Shown: positions 31,726-44,318 of the stretch, piece after piece
Numbering within the stretch: the stretch's first letter is position 1
How the letters are laid out: each line of letters starts with the position of its first letter
NCBI RefSeq assembly: GCF_026210795.1
Contig: NC_089457.1
Location: 3,038,001 to 3,102,000, forward strand
Length of the DNA stretch: 64,000 nucleotides
Origin: Rhizophagus irregularis
Taxonomy: Eukaryota; Glomeromycota; Glomeromycetes; Glomerales; Glomeraceae
Direction: 5' to 3'
The notes under the pieces: generated by a model
Seen by the model: only the letters and a program-made list of their open reading frames with translations
Databases searched by the model: none
What the model was told of the DNA's origin: nothing
Program-made: the position numbers and the translations under genes

Positions 31726-34700
31726 ATGGAAACCACCTCAGATAAAGATACTGATACAGTAAATACCAAGAATTGTAAATATTGCGATAAACCCTTTACT
31801 GATGAAGAATTATTGTGTAAAGAATGTATTAATACTTTTGAAAATTTAGCAAAAAGTGGAAATGCCAATGAAATGTTTCACTTAGCAATATGTTATAAAA
31901 ATAGTAAAAGAACAGAAAATAATTTAGAAAAATCCTTTTATTGGTTTCATAAAGCAGCAGAAAATGATATTAAAGAAGCAATGAATAATTTAGCCATATG
32001 TTATAATAATGGGGAAGGAACAGAAAAGGATTTAGAAAAAGCCTTTTATTGGTATCAAAAAGCAGCAGAAAGTGGTGATAAAGAAGCAATGAATAACTTA
32101 GCTGCATTTTATAATGATGGAAAAGGAACAGAAAAGAATTTCGAAAAAGCCTTTTATTGGTATCAAAAATCAGCAGAAAATGGTCATGAAAAAGCAATGT
32201 ATTATTTAGCTTTGTTTTATGAAAATGGAAAAGGAACAGAAATGAATTTAGAAAAAGCCTTTTATTGGTGTCAGAAAGCAGCAGAAAATTGTGTAGAAGC
32301 AATGCTTAATTTAGCCAGTAGGTATTATAATGGAAAAGGAACAGAAATGAATTTAGAAAAAGCCTTTTATTGGTGTCAAAAAGCAGCGGAAAAAGATGAC
32401 ATTATGGCAATGTATACCTTAGCTATATTTTATGAAAATGGAAAAGGAACAGAAAAGAATTTAGAAAAAGCCTTTTATTGGTATCAAAAAGCAGTAGAAA
32501 ATGGGTTTAAAGAAGCAATGTTTAATTTAGCTGAATGTTATAAAAATGGAAAAGGAACAGAAAAAAATTTAGAAAAAGCCTTTTATTGGTATCAAAAAGC
32601 AGCAGAAAATGATCATATTATAGCAATATATTATTTAGCCGTATGTTATAGTAATGGAAAAGGAACAGAAAAGAATTTAGAAAAAGCCTTTTATTGGTAT
32701 CAAAAAGCAGCAGAAAATGGTATTAAAGAAGCAATATTTGAATTAGCCATATGTTATACAAATGGAGAAGGAACAGAAAAGAATTTAGAAAAAGCTTTCT
32801 ATTGGTATCAAAAGGCAGCAGAAAAAGGTGATAAAAGAGCAATGTTTGATTTAGCCATATGTTATAAAGGTGGAAAAGGAACAGAAAAGAATTTAGAAAA
32901 AGCCTTTTACTGGTGCCAAAAAGCAGCAGAAAGTAATCATATTATAGCAATATTTAATTTGGCTGCATCATATCAAAATGGAATAGGAATAGAAAAGAAT
33001 TTAGAAAAAGCCTTTTATTGGTATCAAAAAGCAGCAGAGAGTGGTGTTAAAGAAGCAATGTTTAATTTAGCTAAATTTTATAAAAATGGAGAAGGAACAG
33101 AAAAGAATTTAGAAAAAGCCTTTCATTGGTATCAAAAAGCAGCAGAAAATGATCATATTATAGCAATTTATAATTTAGCTGCATGTTATGAAAATGGAAA
33201 AGGAATAGAAAAGAATTTAGAAAAGGCCTTTTATTTGTATCAAAAAGCGGCAGAGAGTGGTTATGAAGAAGCAATGTTTCAATTAGCCAGATATTATAAT
33301 ACAGGAGAAGGAACAGAAAAGGATTTAGAAAAAGCCTCCTATTGGTGCCAAAAGGCGGCAGAAAATGGTAATAAAGAAGCAATGCATAATTTAGCAGTTT
33401 ATTATAATAATGGAGAAGGAACAGAAAAGAATTTAGAAAAAGCCTTTTATTGGTATCAAAAAGCAGCAGAAAATGGTAATATAGAAGCAATGTGTAATCT
33501 GGCCATATTTTATAATAGTGGAAAAGGAACAGAAAAGAATTTAGAAAAAGCCTTTTATTGGTATCAAAAAGCAGCAGAAAATGGTAATGAAGAAGCAATA
33601 TATAATTTAGCTGCAATTTATGAATATGGAGAAGGTACAGAAAAGAATTTAGAAAAAGCTTTTTATTGGTATCAAAAAGCAGCAAAAAATGGTTATATAA
33701 AAGCAATGTGTAATCTAGCCATATATTATGAAGATGGAAAAGGAACAGCAAAGAATTTAGAAAGAGCCTTTCATTGGTATCAAAAAGCGGCAGAAAATGG
33801 TGATGAAGAAGCAATGTATAATTTAGCCATATGTTACAATAAAGGAGTAGAAACAGAAATAAATTTAGAAAAAGCCTTTTATTGGTATCAAAAGGCAGCA
33901 GAAAAGGGGTATATTAAAGCAATATTTAATTTGGCAAATAAATATAGATATGGAGAAGGAACAGAACAAAATTTAGAAAAAGCCTATTACTGGTATCAAA
34001 AAGCAGCAGAAAAAGATTATATTAATGCAATGTTAAATTTAGCTGAAAGTTATTATAATGAAGAGGAAACAGAAAAAAATTCAGAAAACATCTTTTATTG
34101 GTATCAGAAAGCAGCAGAAAAAGATCATATTAAGGCAATGACTTACTTAGCTGGATGTTATGCAGATGGAAGAGGAACAGAAAAGAATTTAGAAAAAGCC
34201 TTTTATTGGCATCAAAAAGCAGCAGAAAATGGTGATAAAGATGCAATGTATAGTTTATTCATCAAATATTATAAAAATGGAACAGAAAAGAATTTAGAAA
34301 AAGCCTTTCATTGGTGCCAAAAAGCAGTAGAAAAAGATCATATTAAAGCAATGTTTTATTTAGCTGTATGTTATGAAAATGGAGAAGGTACAGAAAAGAA
34401 TTTAGAAAAAGCCTTTTATTGGTATCAAAAAGCAGCAGAAAATGGTGATAAAGAAGCAATGCTTAGTTTAGCAAGTAAATATGAAAATGGAAATGGAACA
34501 GAAAAGAATTTAGAAAAAGCTTTTTATTGGCATCAAAAAATAGCAGAAAGTAATGAAGTTAGTTTTGAAAATGAAGTTGAATTATGCAATGAATGCAAAC
34601 AACCATATATTGAATACCAGTGGTGTCAACAATGTAATACCAAACGATTTCAACAAGATTTTTCAAAGTGGACTAGTAAAAATGAATTTATTAATAAATT

Positions 34701-35967
34701 TATTCAAGAAGCACAACTTAATGCTAAAAATAGTTATGAAATTTTAGAATGGATACCTTATAATAAATTGTCAAGTATTGATTATTATGATAAAGGAGGA
34801 TTTAGTGAAATTCATAAAGCTATCTGGTCAGATGGACCTATTTTTAGTTGGAATTCTGATGAACAACAATGGAATAGACAAACAGATTATGATGTTGTTC
34901 TTAAAATACTTAATAATTCATCAAGTTTAGATAGTAAATTTTTGAATGAGGTATAGTGTTTATATTTTTTAATAGAAGGCTTTTGCAAAAATTTAATAAT
35001 TATTTTATTGTTTTTGTAGTGGAAATATCATTATAATTGTCAAAAAAAATCATTTTCAAAATTTATTCAATTTTTTGGATTTACCCAAGATCCAAATAAT
35101 TTAAATTATATAATAGTGATGAGTTGTGCAAAAAAAGGAAGTTTGAGAAAATGTTTATCTGATATAATTAAACTTAAGTGGCAAGATAAGTTACAATTAT
35201 TGGAAAAAATTATATTGGGACTTAAAGTAATTCATGAATCAAATTTGACTCATGGTGATTTTCATGATGGTAACATTTTAATTTCAGATAATCACAATGA
35301 AATATTTATTATTGATTTAGGATTATGTAAACCTATAAGTGATTTTCAAGATTCCGATAATAATGAAGTATATGGAGTTATACCTTATATGGATCCTCAA
35401 ATATTAAGAAATAAACCCTATACTCCAGCAAGTGATATTTATAGTTTTTCAATGATAATGTGGGAATTTACATCAGGCATTCCTCCATTTAATCATGAAG
35501 CACATAATCAAGATCTGATCTTGAATATTTGTGAAGGAAAACGTCCTGTAATTGTAAAAAATACTCCAAAATGTTTTATAGACTTAATGGAAAAATGCTG
35601 GGATTCAAATCCTTCCAATAGACCAACTATAACAATGCTTGAACATATTATATCTGAATGGAATAGATGTATTAATAAATATTATGAAATAAACAGTGAT
35701 GGAAATTATCAATATAGATTTAGTAATACTAATTATAATCAATTAGAAAGTGATATATTAGGATTTGTAGAAGCAAATGAAGCTTTAGCACAAGAACAAG
35801 CAAATACTTCTAATAATCAATTAGAAGTAAACAAAGCTTTAGCACAAGAACAAGCAAATACTTCTACTATGCAATCTCATCCACAAGCATATTATACAAG
35901 TCGAAAACTTACTGAAATTTTCTATCAAGATGAGACTGAGGGTTTGGAACTTGCAATTAAAGATTAA
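31726..35967 (+). CDS. Sel1-repeat TKL-like protein kinase, copy 2
   Basis: Exons 31726-34950 and 35020-35967, with a 69-bp phase-0 intron at the same codon as in copy 1, give about 1390 aa. Architecture is the same: Cys motif (CKYCDKPF...LCKECIN), about 25 Sel1 repeats of mostly 36 aa, zinc ribbon CNECKQPY...WCQQC, EWIPYNKL, then the kinase with KGGFSEIHKAIW, VVLK, HGDFHDGNIL, DLG and MDPQIL (copy 1 has MDPEIL at the APE position). Repeats 4 and 22 are a residue shorter. The C-terminal tail differs by a duplicated ALAQEQANTS stretch. It has about three more Sel1 repeats than copy 1. Both copies appear intact. Confidence 0.92.
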
Positions 35968-36004
35968 TAATCCTGTTGTTTTTCTTTATTTGTTGAATTA
36001 TTTA

Positions 36005-36098
36005 TCAATTATTAAATTTAACAGTTATTATATTTAACAGTTATTATATTTACCAGTTATTATATTTATTAGTTATTATATTTTATCAGTTATTATAT
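36005..36098. repeat. AT-rich minisatellite in the 3' flank of Sel1-kinase copy 2
   Basis: About five to six units of a 14-17 bp motif of the form CAGTTATTATATTTA. The first paralogue has only about two units at the matching place (23795-23822), so the array expanded after the duplication. Confidence 0.85.
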
Positions 36099-37242
36099 AG
36101 GAATATTTATATTATGTACCTTTACAGTTTTTACAATAAAGTAAAAGAATTAAACATTATTAAATATATGTATAATAACTATTATTTTATGAATATCCAA
36201 TAAAAATTACATATACACCAATGCTCATAAATATTTTAATATTCATTCGTCCTCGCTTCGGACATCTTCAGTTAGATACATTGTAATGCAAGGTATGTAT
36301 GTCCGCATGCGTGATTAACCAATAAGATGTATTGATTATTATCACGTGATCAGATTTCGGTGACGCATATGACACGTGATTAATATTCTTAAAATTTTAG
36401 TAATAAATTAAGCTTTTTTCCTCAAGATTGTTAAATTATTTGCGAAAAAAAGTTATCTATAAAATTACAGTGTTATATGACATTTTTATTTGATAAGTTA
36501 AACGAGTTCTTCGGACATTACAACGGCTCCCGTTACCTAGTTGATATGTAAATATTTATTAATTTTAATAGCAACTGACATAAAATTCATTTATTTAGGT
36601 TGTATCATCAATGCTAGATTTTCTGAAACAACTTATATCATTAATTCTATCCCTTTTTAATTGAAGTTGATAAATAATATTTTATATTAGCTCTGTACTT
36701 GTGCAATCAAGCAAGTTTGTGCTGTCATCTATCAAGCAACTACACATTAATATTATTAATATTAACTAGCGCCTCAACATTTTTAGGTCATATGTAAAAT
36801 AAACCATATAAGTGAAACACGCTCGACCTAAAAAACCCAAAATTTTATATATAGGTCAAAAAGTTGGATATTTCTTGTGTTACACAAAAAGAAAACGGGA
36901 CTGAGATAGGGGTTCCTTAATGTACAGTGAGGGTGTATGATATTAAAGTACGAGCTGGCGTTAACAATATCACGTGCAAGTGCATAACTCCTAAACTCGG
37001 GCCAGTTCGTACGTTGGATGACCATTTTTTGAAATAAATGAAGTCTCAGTATTTAAATGCATATTTAGCAGTTAGTATATTTATTGATTCAATATAATAA
37101 ATGTAATACATAAAACGGAAATTGTACAAAAATTTCAAATGTTTCTAATATAAAATAAGAATTAAATTAAAGGAGAAAATTATTTATTTAATATTGAATG
37201 TTTCTATTATTACTATTCTTTTAATATCTTCGTATAAATTCT
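36099..37242. other. Duplicated 3' flank with an insertion, then intergenic DNA
   Basis: 36099-36236 and 36549-36810 match the flank of copy 1. Between them lies a 312-bp insertion. From 36811 to the BTB-TLDc gene no gene is seen. Confidence 0.6.
36237..36548. mobile_element. 312-bp insertion flanked by TAAATATTT
   Basis: The block interrupts the sequence that is continuous at about 24380-24410 in the paralogous flank. TAAATATTT occurs at 36228-36236 and again at 36549-36557, a possible 9-bp target duplication, though AT-rich. No clear terminal inverted repeats. It includes CACGTGAT words. Class unknown. Confidence 0.55.
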
Positions 37243-38604
37243 TTAATAAAAGTTTTTATAAACACGAAAAACTTCATATTCTTCTATCTCGAAATCGGTT
37301 TCATCGTTATTCCTTATTCTTTTTTCATAATTATTTCTACAACATCTTCCTTTGTTATTATTCTCATTATTAGAAAGTAATAATATTAAATCTGAACCAA
37401 ATTCTGGACCACAAGAACCAATATAATTAGATTTTTTTGAATCATTATGAATTTCTTTACTAATAATAGAATTTATTAAATTATTTTGATTTAAAGAAAA
37501 AATAAAACTTTTTTTTGTCCAATTATTAGAAGAACCCCAATTATTTGGATTATAACCTCCAATAAATTCATCAGAACCCTTAATTTTTGCAATAGTAATT
37601 GTTGGACCTTTATTATCACAAGATTCATGAAAAGTTTTATAATTAAAACCATTTTGAGATCCACGAATAAGTAATTTAAAATTATATAAATTTATATTAT
37701 TTGTTGAACAATTATTTGTTTCTGCTATTTCAATTATTTTTGAAAGTAATAATAATGAATCAAAATTAATAATTTTAGAAATTCCATTCATATTATTAAA
37801 AGAATAATATTCTAATATTTTAGAATAAATTTTATCATCAAAAATATTTCTTAATGGTTTAATTTTTTTCAAAAAATCAGTAGGTTCAATCTCTTTAAAA
37901 TTAATATATGGAATAAATTGTTGAATAAATAATTTTATATTATCAGATGATAATTCATTAGATTGAGTAATAATCCATTCCATAATTTTATCATAAATTT
38001 CAATAGATTTTAAATTATGATTGTTTTTAATAAGAATATCTAAAAGAATTTCTCGTTTGATTTTAGTGAAATCTTTTGAATTAAAAATTAATGAAGGATC
38101 TTTTTGAAAAGCATCCTTACAAAATTGAGATAATTTTGTATATTTAGCGTACTTGAAAGAAAAATTCCGAATGAAAATATAATTTTTTTTTAATAATTCT
38201 TTGTTACTAAGAAGATATTCTTCAATATGAGAACATAAATTTTTGATACGTAATTCATCAGCCGCAATCAAAATGTCAACGTTTGTCTTTACATCGTTCG
38301 TAGCGATAAGTTTACCGCAATATAAATATCTTAAAAAAGTTATATGTGAGTATATAATTTATAAAATATAATGAAAACATCATAAAAATACTTACTTGAT
38401 AATAATATCGAAAATTTCAATGGAAATATTTGGTTTTTTAAGTTTAATAATATTATTATTATTATCTTTTTTTATTGATAATGCGGTACGAAAATAAGGG
38501 GAGAAAGCTTTTAATATATAAGAATGTAAGCGAAAGATTTTAGAATTTGGTCCTTTTCCAACCAGAATTTCTGTATCAAAGAGTTCACTAGTTTCGATTG
38601 CCAT
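37243..38604 (-). CDS. BTB-BACK-TLDc protein
   Basis: Two exons on the minus strand, 38604-38396 and 38329-37243, with a 66-bp GTAAGT...AAG intron (phase 2), give about 431 aa. The N-terminus is a BTB domain (DTEILVG...FRLHSYILKAFSPYFRTAL), continuing after the intron with YLYCGKL and DILIAADEL. A BACK-like helical part follows. The TLDc domain has FKLLIRGSQNGF, FHESC, GPTITIAKI, FIGGYNPNNWG and the C-terminal FEIEEYEVFRVYK. BTB domains dimerise and can serve as cullin-3 adaptors; TLDc is linked to oxidative-stress response and V-ATPase binding in other eukaryotes. The specific role here is unknown. The ATG at 38604 is the first of the frame. Confidence 0.9.
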
Positions 38605-41600
38605 CCTTTCAATATAGATTTTTTTTTAAAAAAAATTATTTTTTTTTTTGATGATAATATTTTTATTATTTGGTTTTTTACTTGTATGCAGTATTAAAAG
38701 AGATGAAAAATTTTTTTTTTCAATGATAATATTTTATTATTTGATTTTTTACTTTGTACGCAGTATAATGATTTTTTTTTTATGGTAATCATCAATTTTT
38801 TTTAAGGCTCTTTTATAAAAAATTTTCACGTTATTCCCAAAAATGGTAACAAAAAAAAAAACCCCTAGTTTTTTATTTGTCGTCTTTGTTTGTTTTTATT
38901 GTAGGTAAATGAACTATTATGAAAAATGTTATAACCGAAAAGCCGAAAATCCTTGTATTATTATTGTCTCCCATTTTAGGTTTCAATGCAAAAAAAAATA
39001 TGAACTCTAAATATTATATCCATTGTACCCGACTACGATATATGATCGACAAGCAAAGCTATTATTTAATTTAATAACCTGTTATCTGTTATTGTTAAAT
39101 AATCATTTTAACTAATTATATCTTAATTTAATGATACACCGTCCCTTTAATGTTATTATTAATTTTTTATGAAATCATGAATATTCTATAAATACAGTTT
39201 GAAACATTAATTAAATTATTTAAAACAAATTTTTTTTTTATACATGAAGGTTAAAAAATGTTACAAAAATTTTAGGTAATGTTTCGTCGATAGACTGAAA
39301 CACTAAAAAATGAACTTTCAATTAATTTCCGTTTTATTCAATGTAAACAAAATTAGCCAAATGAATGAAAAAAAAAAATTTTTTTTATTACGTTAAACTG
39401 TTTAAATATTGAAATTATGTATCTTAAACAATACTTTATAATATTAATTTTTTTTATAGTCTCTCACATATTGTTCTTGACTAGTTTCAATTTACTACAA
39501 TGACAAATAAATTTCAACTTACGTAAAGATATTTTGATGATAGCCCCAGGCCCTAGCAACCCTAGCAACTCTTTTTAATGTATGATTGGTCAATTTCCTC
39601 GGGTGACACTACGGACCAGAATTAAGCAAACAGGGTCCGAATTTGACTGATAAATTAAGTAGGAATATTATTATCTTTTTTTTACTTATAAAGAAATAAA
39701 ATTTCTCGGATAATAAAAAAAATTTTGTATATGGACTAAAAAAGAAACTTAATAAAATATTAATTTGGTTAATTTTGAATGGCGTAAAATAAGTAAGACA
39801 TACGGTAGCACAGTACTGTAATATCCAGTAAGGATTTTATTCTTATTTTCGTATATGGTTAGTTTGTAACGGAAACCCTCATAGTGGTTTGTAACGTTGA
39901 TTGTTAGTTTGGATTGGGCTTGTCGTGGATTAATAATTAAGTTCGGGTTTATAACTCCAAGTACAATAACATTTGTTATTGTATGAAATTGTGATCTTCA
40001 AAGTTGTGACGCAAGTTTTAAATTCTGCAAATTCTGCGGAATTAATTGGACGATCTTTCTGGCGTAAAAAAAATTTAAACAATAACATTCAATGTGATAC
40101 AGTAAATTAACGTTAAATAGGTAATAATTTACATCATGATATAATTGTACGATTAAAAGTTACAATATATTTTATTTGCATTTTTACAATAAAAGAAATT
40201 TCCAGTTTTTACAAATAAAGTCTTTGATATACTTGTAATTATTATCAAGTTTTCAATATGAATACCGATAATTTATTAAATTACTATGTTAAATAAAAGA
40301 AATCGTTTAATACTATTTTACTGCGTATAGGAAAATTTATATTTTATATTTCAAATTCAGCTTCGCTTTGTTTTTACAATAATAATTTTAAGACATTCTT
40401 AAATCTGGTCCAAATTCTGACCTACTTAAAACTGAATAAATAATTTCGCTAAATATAAGGTAAAGAAAAAGTAAACTGGTGAAAGTATCGAAATTAGGTC
40501 GTTCAAAATTGACTAACCCCGATAAAACAATTATTCCACAATTGTCTACACTTTCATTCGTTAATATACGTTTAATATTTAATTATTTTTGTATTAATAA
40601 TATTATCATTTATAATGTCTTATGAACCGCTTTACTTTTTAACATTTACCATTTTGAATATCTTACTTATATTGTAATTACCGAAAATATTCAATGTTCA
40701 TAATCTATATACTGTATATCGATAATTTAATAATAAAATATATGGAATATCTCAAAATCTACAAAAAGAATCATATTCATGAAATATATTCTTCTTTAAT
40801 TATTTTTATTTTATTTTTTATAAATTTCTTATCAACTCAGAAAACCTATACCTTCTATTGAAAATCCATTCTAGCTTCTAGTAAATCCATAATTTAAGAA
40901 AATGTCAAAACACAGATTATAATGAAAAATCGGATGACAAATAAGGATGCATCGGCGTCTTCAAATATATTTGCTTCAACATCCTCAAATATATACATTA
41001 AATTCAAACATCGTCAAATCCGAATCTAATAAAGAAAAGAACATGAGGAACTAGCCATCACAAACCTTATTATGAAACATGATCCTACTCGCATCCACCA
41101 ATTTACTTAATTAGAGGCTTCACAAATTTGAAGAAATGAAATGCACATATAATTCTTCATATGACTTAAGATGAATAAAAGCATTAAAGTTGTTTATTGG
41201 TTATAATTACCCATATACAAATAGAAATGAAGTAATATTTTGTATACATCAAAGGATTTTGACTTTATTGAGTAAAAGGATATCTATGATAAACTGAAAT
41301 TTAGATTAAAAAATCCCCAAAGAGAGTGAAGGTACAAAGAAAATGAAAGGAGAATGGCTCTGATGAAGAATGCAAAGGGACAATAACTTCTATTATTAAA
41401 GTATAACTTGAAACTCTATTTTTATCCATTAATGTTATGATTTTTATTACCATTACAGTGTGATAAATTACCGTGCATAAAATTTTTTTATTGCATCATC
41501 ATGATAAACTATTACTAACGTGACTTAACGTGACTTCATATGGAAGTTTATCAAGTTTATCATATTATCAATGACATACTGTAAATACGAGGACATAAGC

Positions 41601-41663
41601 CACCAAGATTTTTTTTTCTTGAAAATATAAAAAATATAATAAAATATCGTTAAACGTTACAAA
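38605..41663. other. AT-rich intergenic DNA with a small kinase scrap
   Basis: No gene is supported. At about 40738-40765 ATATATGGAATATCTCAAAA encodes the YGISQN motif found at the start of each exon in the 10081-15452 kinase gene, so this is a tiny kinase remnant. GTTTGTAACG is repeated near 39865 and 39890. Confidence 0.5.
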
Positions 41664-42251
41664 ATGGGAACACGTGGTGTTATACTTATTCGTACACGTA
41701 AACCTAAAAGAAAAGAAATGAGTGTGATGGGTGAGCCAGCTGGAAGTCAATACTTTTATGAATATTATGTTTGTATTTATCAACACTTTGATGGATATGT
41801 CAAAGGTGGTTTGGGTGAATGGTTGGCTAACTTTCTCTATGAATTTACACACAATCTTTCAACTTATCCTGATACCGGCCTCCTTGCAACTAGATTAATT
41901 GAGGGCCTCTATTCGAGTAATTTTTTCGTAAATCCACGTCTTGTTCCTATTGCACCCTTGGAAGAAATGTTCCATAGTGATTACGATTATGTGTACATTA
42001 TTACTGTCTCGTGCGATTCAAATCTTGGTTTAAATGATAAATCCATCATGTTAAGTGTATGCTACTATAGAGAATTTATTTTAACTGCACGACCAGAGAA
42101 GTTTTTAGAAAAGTACAAATATTATATTACACAAATAAAAGAAAATAATAAATCATTTGCAGAGATCAGTTATGATGATGATGAGGTAGAAAAAAATGGA
42201 TACCTTTCAGAAGATCAACTTCTTATCAAATTTCTAAAAGAAATACCATGA
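41664..42251 (+). CDS. Small MGTRG-start protein, function unknown
   Basis: A 195-aa intact ORF without introns. It begins MGTRGVILIR and continues YYVCIYQHFDGYVKGGLGEW then LANFL. The combination of an MGTRG start, a Y-x-H/Q-F-D-G-Y motif and a following G-L-G helix recurs in a set of small uncharacterised proteins of fungi, bacteria and phages, as far as I recall. The rest has an acidic C-terminal part (YDDDEVEKN) and no signal peptide or membrane segment. GC content is slightly higher than in the flanks. I do not assign a function. Confidence 0.75.
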   Translation: MGTRGVILIRTRKPKRKEMSVMGEPAGSQYFYEYYVCIYQHFDGYVKGGLGEWLANFLYEFTHNLSTYPDTGLLATRLIEGLYSSNFFVNPRLVPIAPLEEMFHSDYDYVYIITVSCDSNLGLNDKSIMLSVCYYREFILTARPEKFLEKYKYYITQIKENNKSFAEISYDDDEVEKNGYLSEDQLLIKFLKEIP

Positions 42252-42730
42252 GTTCTAGGCTTATAGAATGATTATAATAATATGTAATTAAAGGTCAAAT
42301 TATATGTCAAACCTATTATAATCATATACGGTATTATAGCAATTTATTTATTTTTTTTGTTTAGCTTATGAAAGCAGGTAGAATATTGTCATTTTTTATC
42401 TTAATAATTGTAATTCTTACTAACATACAGTATTTTAGATGATATTGATATTATAAAATATTTACTTTACCGCATTAATCTAATTAACCGTTACGCGGAA
42501 TTTTATGAGATTTGTACAGTATTACTAATGTAAAATTTGCACAGATCCCGATAAATTCCTGCAAATTCCATGGGAATCCCATCGCTAATTATAATGGTAA
42601 CAATTAAAAATAACGATTTGGGCTCAATGCCATTTTTCTCTAAAATCATAACGCTTTGGCTATGTAATAATGATAAATAAAAAAGATTGATCTAACACGT
42701 ATATCATGTTGGGTCTTAGTATTCATATTA
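42252..42730. other. Intergenic DNA
   Basis: Between the MGTRG gene and the mariner-like element; no feature is recognised. It contains the 3' flank of the MGTRG gene. Confidence 0.4.
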
Positions 42731-42914
42731 CAGTCTATCCTCGATATACCGATATTCGATATACCGATATACTATTAAAAACTTGATATACCGATAAAAT
42801 TTTATTTTCCCACTATATGTGAGGACATATAAATATCAGTATAACTTAGATATAACGATATTTTCTAAAAATTTTATATATGTCCCGACATATCGTTATA
42901 TAAAGGGTTGACTG
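42731..42914. mobile_element. Mariner/pogo-like MITE with TA target duplication
   Basis: A 184-bp element starts CAGTCTATCCTCGATATACC and ends GTTATATAAAGGGTTGACTG. The ends are imperfect inverted repeats beginning CAGTC. It is flanked by TA at 42729-42730 and 42915-42916. The interior is built of TATACCGATA and TATAACGATA words. The pattern is that of Tc1/mariner-type non-autonomous elements. Confidence 0.85.
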
Positions 42915-43715
42915 TAATTGAAAATTAATTTTAGTCACATCAGGTCAAAGCAATAGATAAACCAAATCAGAAGACATCTTTGGAATTTGCTGAATACCAC
43001 TCATTTCACATGTTTAACTCCAATTATACTATTGAAAAAAGAAATTGTTATTATTGCCATAGCTTTGAAGATTAGAATTAAATATTTAATATAATGAAAC
43101 AGTCGTTACGTTTATTAATCTCGTGAAAGTAAAATACAGATTAAAATTTTTTTATTTATTATAAAATTCTTCCAGTAATAAAATCACTATATAAATATTT
43201 ATATAATAACGAAATAAGTATTTTTCTATAGTAAACTTGAGAGGTCAGGAGAGTTTGCATGGGTACTAGTATATAATGTGATGATAAAATTTATTTAATG
43301 AGGGTAGAAATAGAAATTAAAAGGGATGATCAAAGAATAAATTCTAGGTTATCATCAACTTCAATTTAATTGACATTATTATCTCAATAGCCTTGAATAA
43401 TAATTTAAAATCATTAGTTATTAACATGATTAAATGTATTAATGTAAAATCAAAAATGCATAATTATGTAAAATCAGATATAATTAAACTTGATGACTTG
43501 TCTCATTTGTCTCATTTGAATTTAATCAATAATATTTGAACCATGTTATTATTACATTTGCGAATTTATAAGTTAAAAAATTCAAAATAATAATTATTAA
43601 TTTTTAATTTATAGTGATATATTTAATAAAAGTGAACAAATCGTTAATATTTGTTGATGACTTAGCAGCCAAGTCTTTTAAAAAACTTGTCACCTTATCA
43701 CCACATGAGGTGATC
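42915..43715. other. AT-rich intergenic DNA
   Basis: No gene or repeat is recognised. Confidence 0.4.
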
Positions 43716-43985
43716 AGGGGGAAGGGAAAGAGCGGGGAAAGTAGAAAGAGCGAGGGAATAAGGGAAATGAAAAGGAAAGGAAAAGCGAGAGGGAAGAGGA
43801 AGGGAAAAGGAAAGGGAAAGTAGAAAGAGAGAGGGGAGGGGAAGAGGAAAGGGAGAGAGAAAAGGGGAAAGAGCGAAGGAATAAAGGAAAGGAAGGGGAA
43901 GGGGAAGAGGGAAGCGAGAGATGAATAGAGCGAGGGGATAAAGGGAAAGGGAAAAGGAAAAGGAGAGAAGAGCGAAATACACAAA
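43716..43985. repeat. Polypurine tract of about 270 bp
   Basis: Nearly every base on the plus strand is A or G, made of GGGAAAGAGCG, GGAAAGGGAAAG and GAGAGGGG units with irregular spacing. A short CA-rich run (ACACAAACATACACACACC) follows at 43979-44000. The long ORFs read from the minus strand (Phe/Pro/Ser/Leu only) are composition artefacts. Confidence 0.9.
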
Positions 43986-44059
43986 CATACACACACCACC
44001 CACCTACACACAACTCACACTCCCAACCTACGTACCTAAAATAAGATGTTAAAAAGGTA

Positions 44060-44200
44060 TCTTAATAAAGAGAAGACCCAAAGAAAAGAGAAGAGAAGGG
44101 AAGATAGAAATGAAATGATTATCAAAGAATTATTCAAGATTATTTAATCGAAAAATAAAAGAAGTCCTAAAGAAAAGAGAAGAGAAGGGAAGACAGAGAG
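44060..44200. repeat. Direct repeat of a purine-rich segment
   Basis: AAAGAAAAGAGAAGAGAAGG followed by GAAGA occurs near 44080 and again near 44170, with about 90 bp between starts. It extends the purine-rich domain toward the kinase pseudogene. Confidence 0.75.
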
Positions 44201-44318
44201 AAGGCAGACTTCCACGTCCAGAGAAACTCATTAATATAAAAAAAAAAACTTGTAATCAATTTCTTTTTTACTTGCATGTATTCCACGTCGAAAAAATGAA
44301 AAAATTTTTTTTACTTGC

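Noticed and set aside
33158-33814. Long minus-strand ORF (218 aa) inside the Sel1 gene, with others at 31970, 20508 and 21501
   Set aside because: They mirror the 108-bp Sel1 repeat in antisense; the same Leu/Phe-rich 36-aa pattern repeats and has no protein features.
43604-44013. Three overlapping minus-strand ORFs and one plus-strand ORF of 69-135 aa
   Set aside because: They come from the polypurine tract and contain almost only Phe, Pro, Ser, Leu (or Lys, Arg, Gly, Glu).
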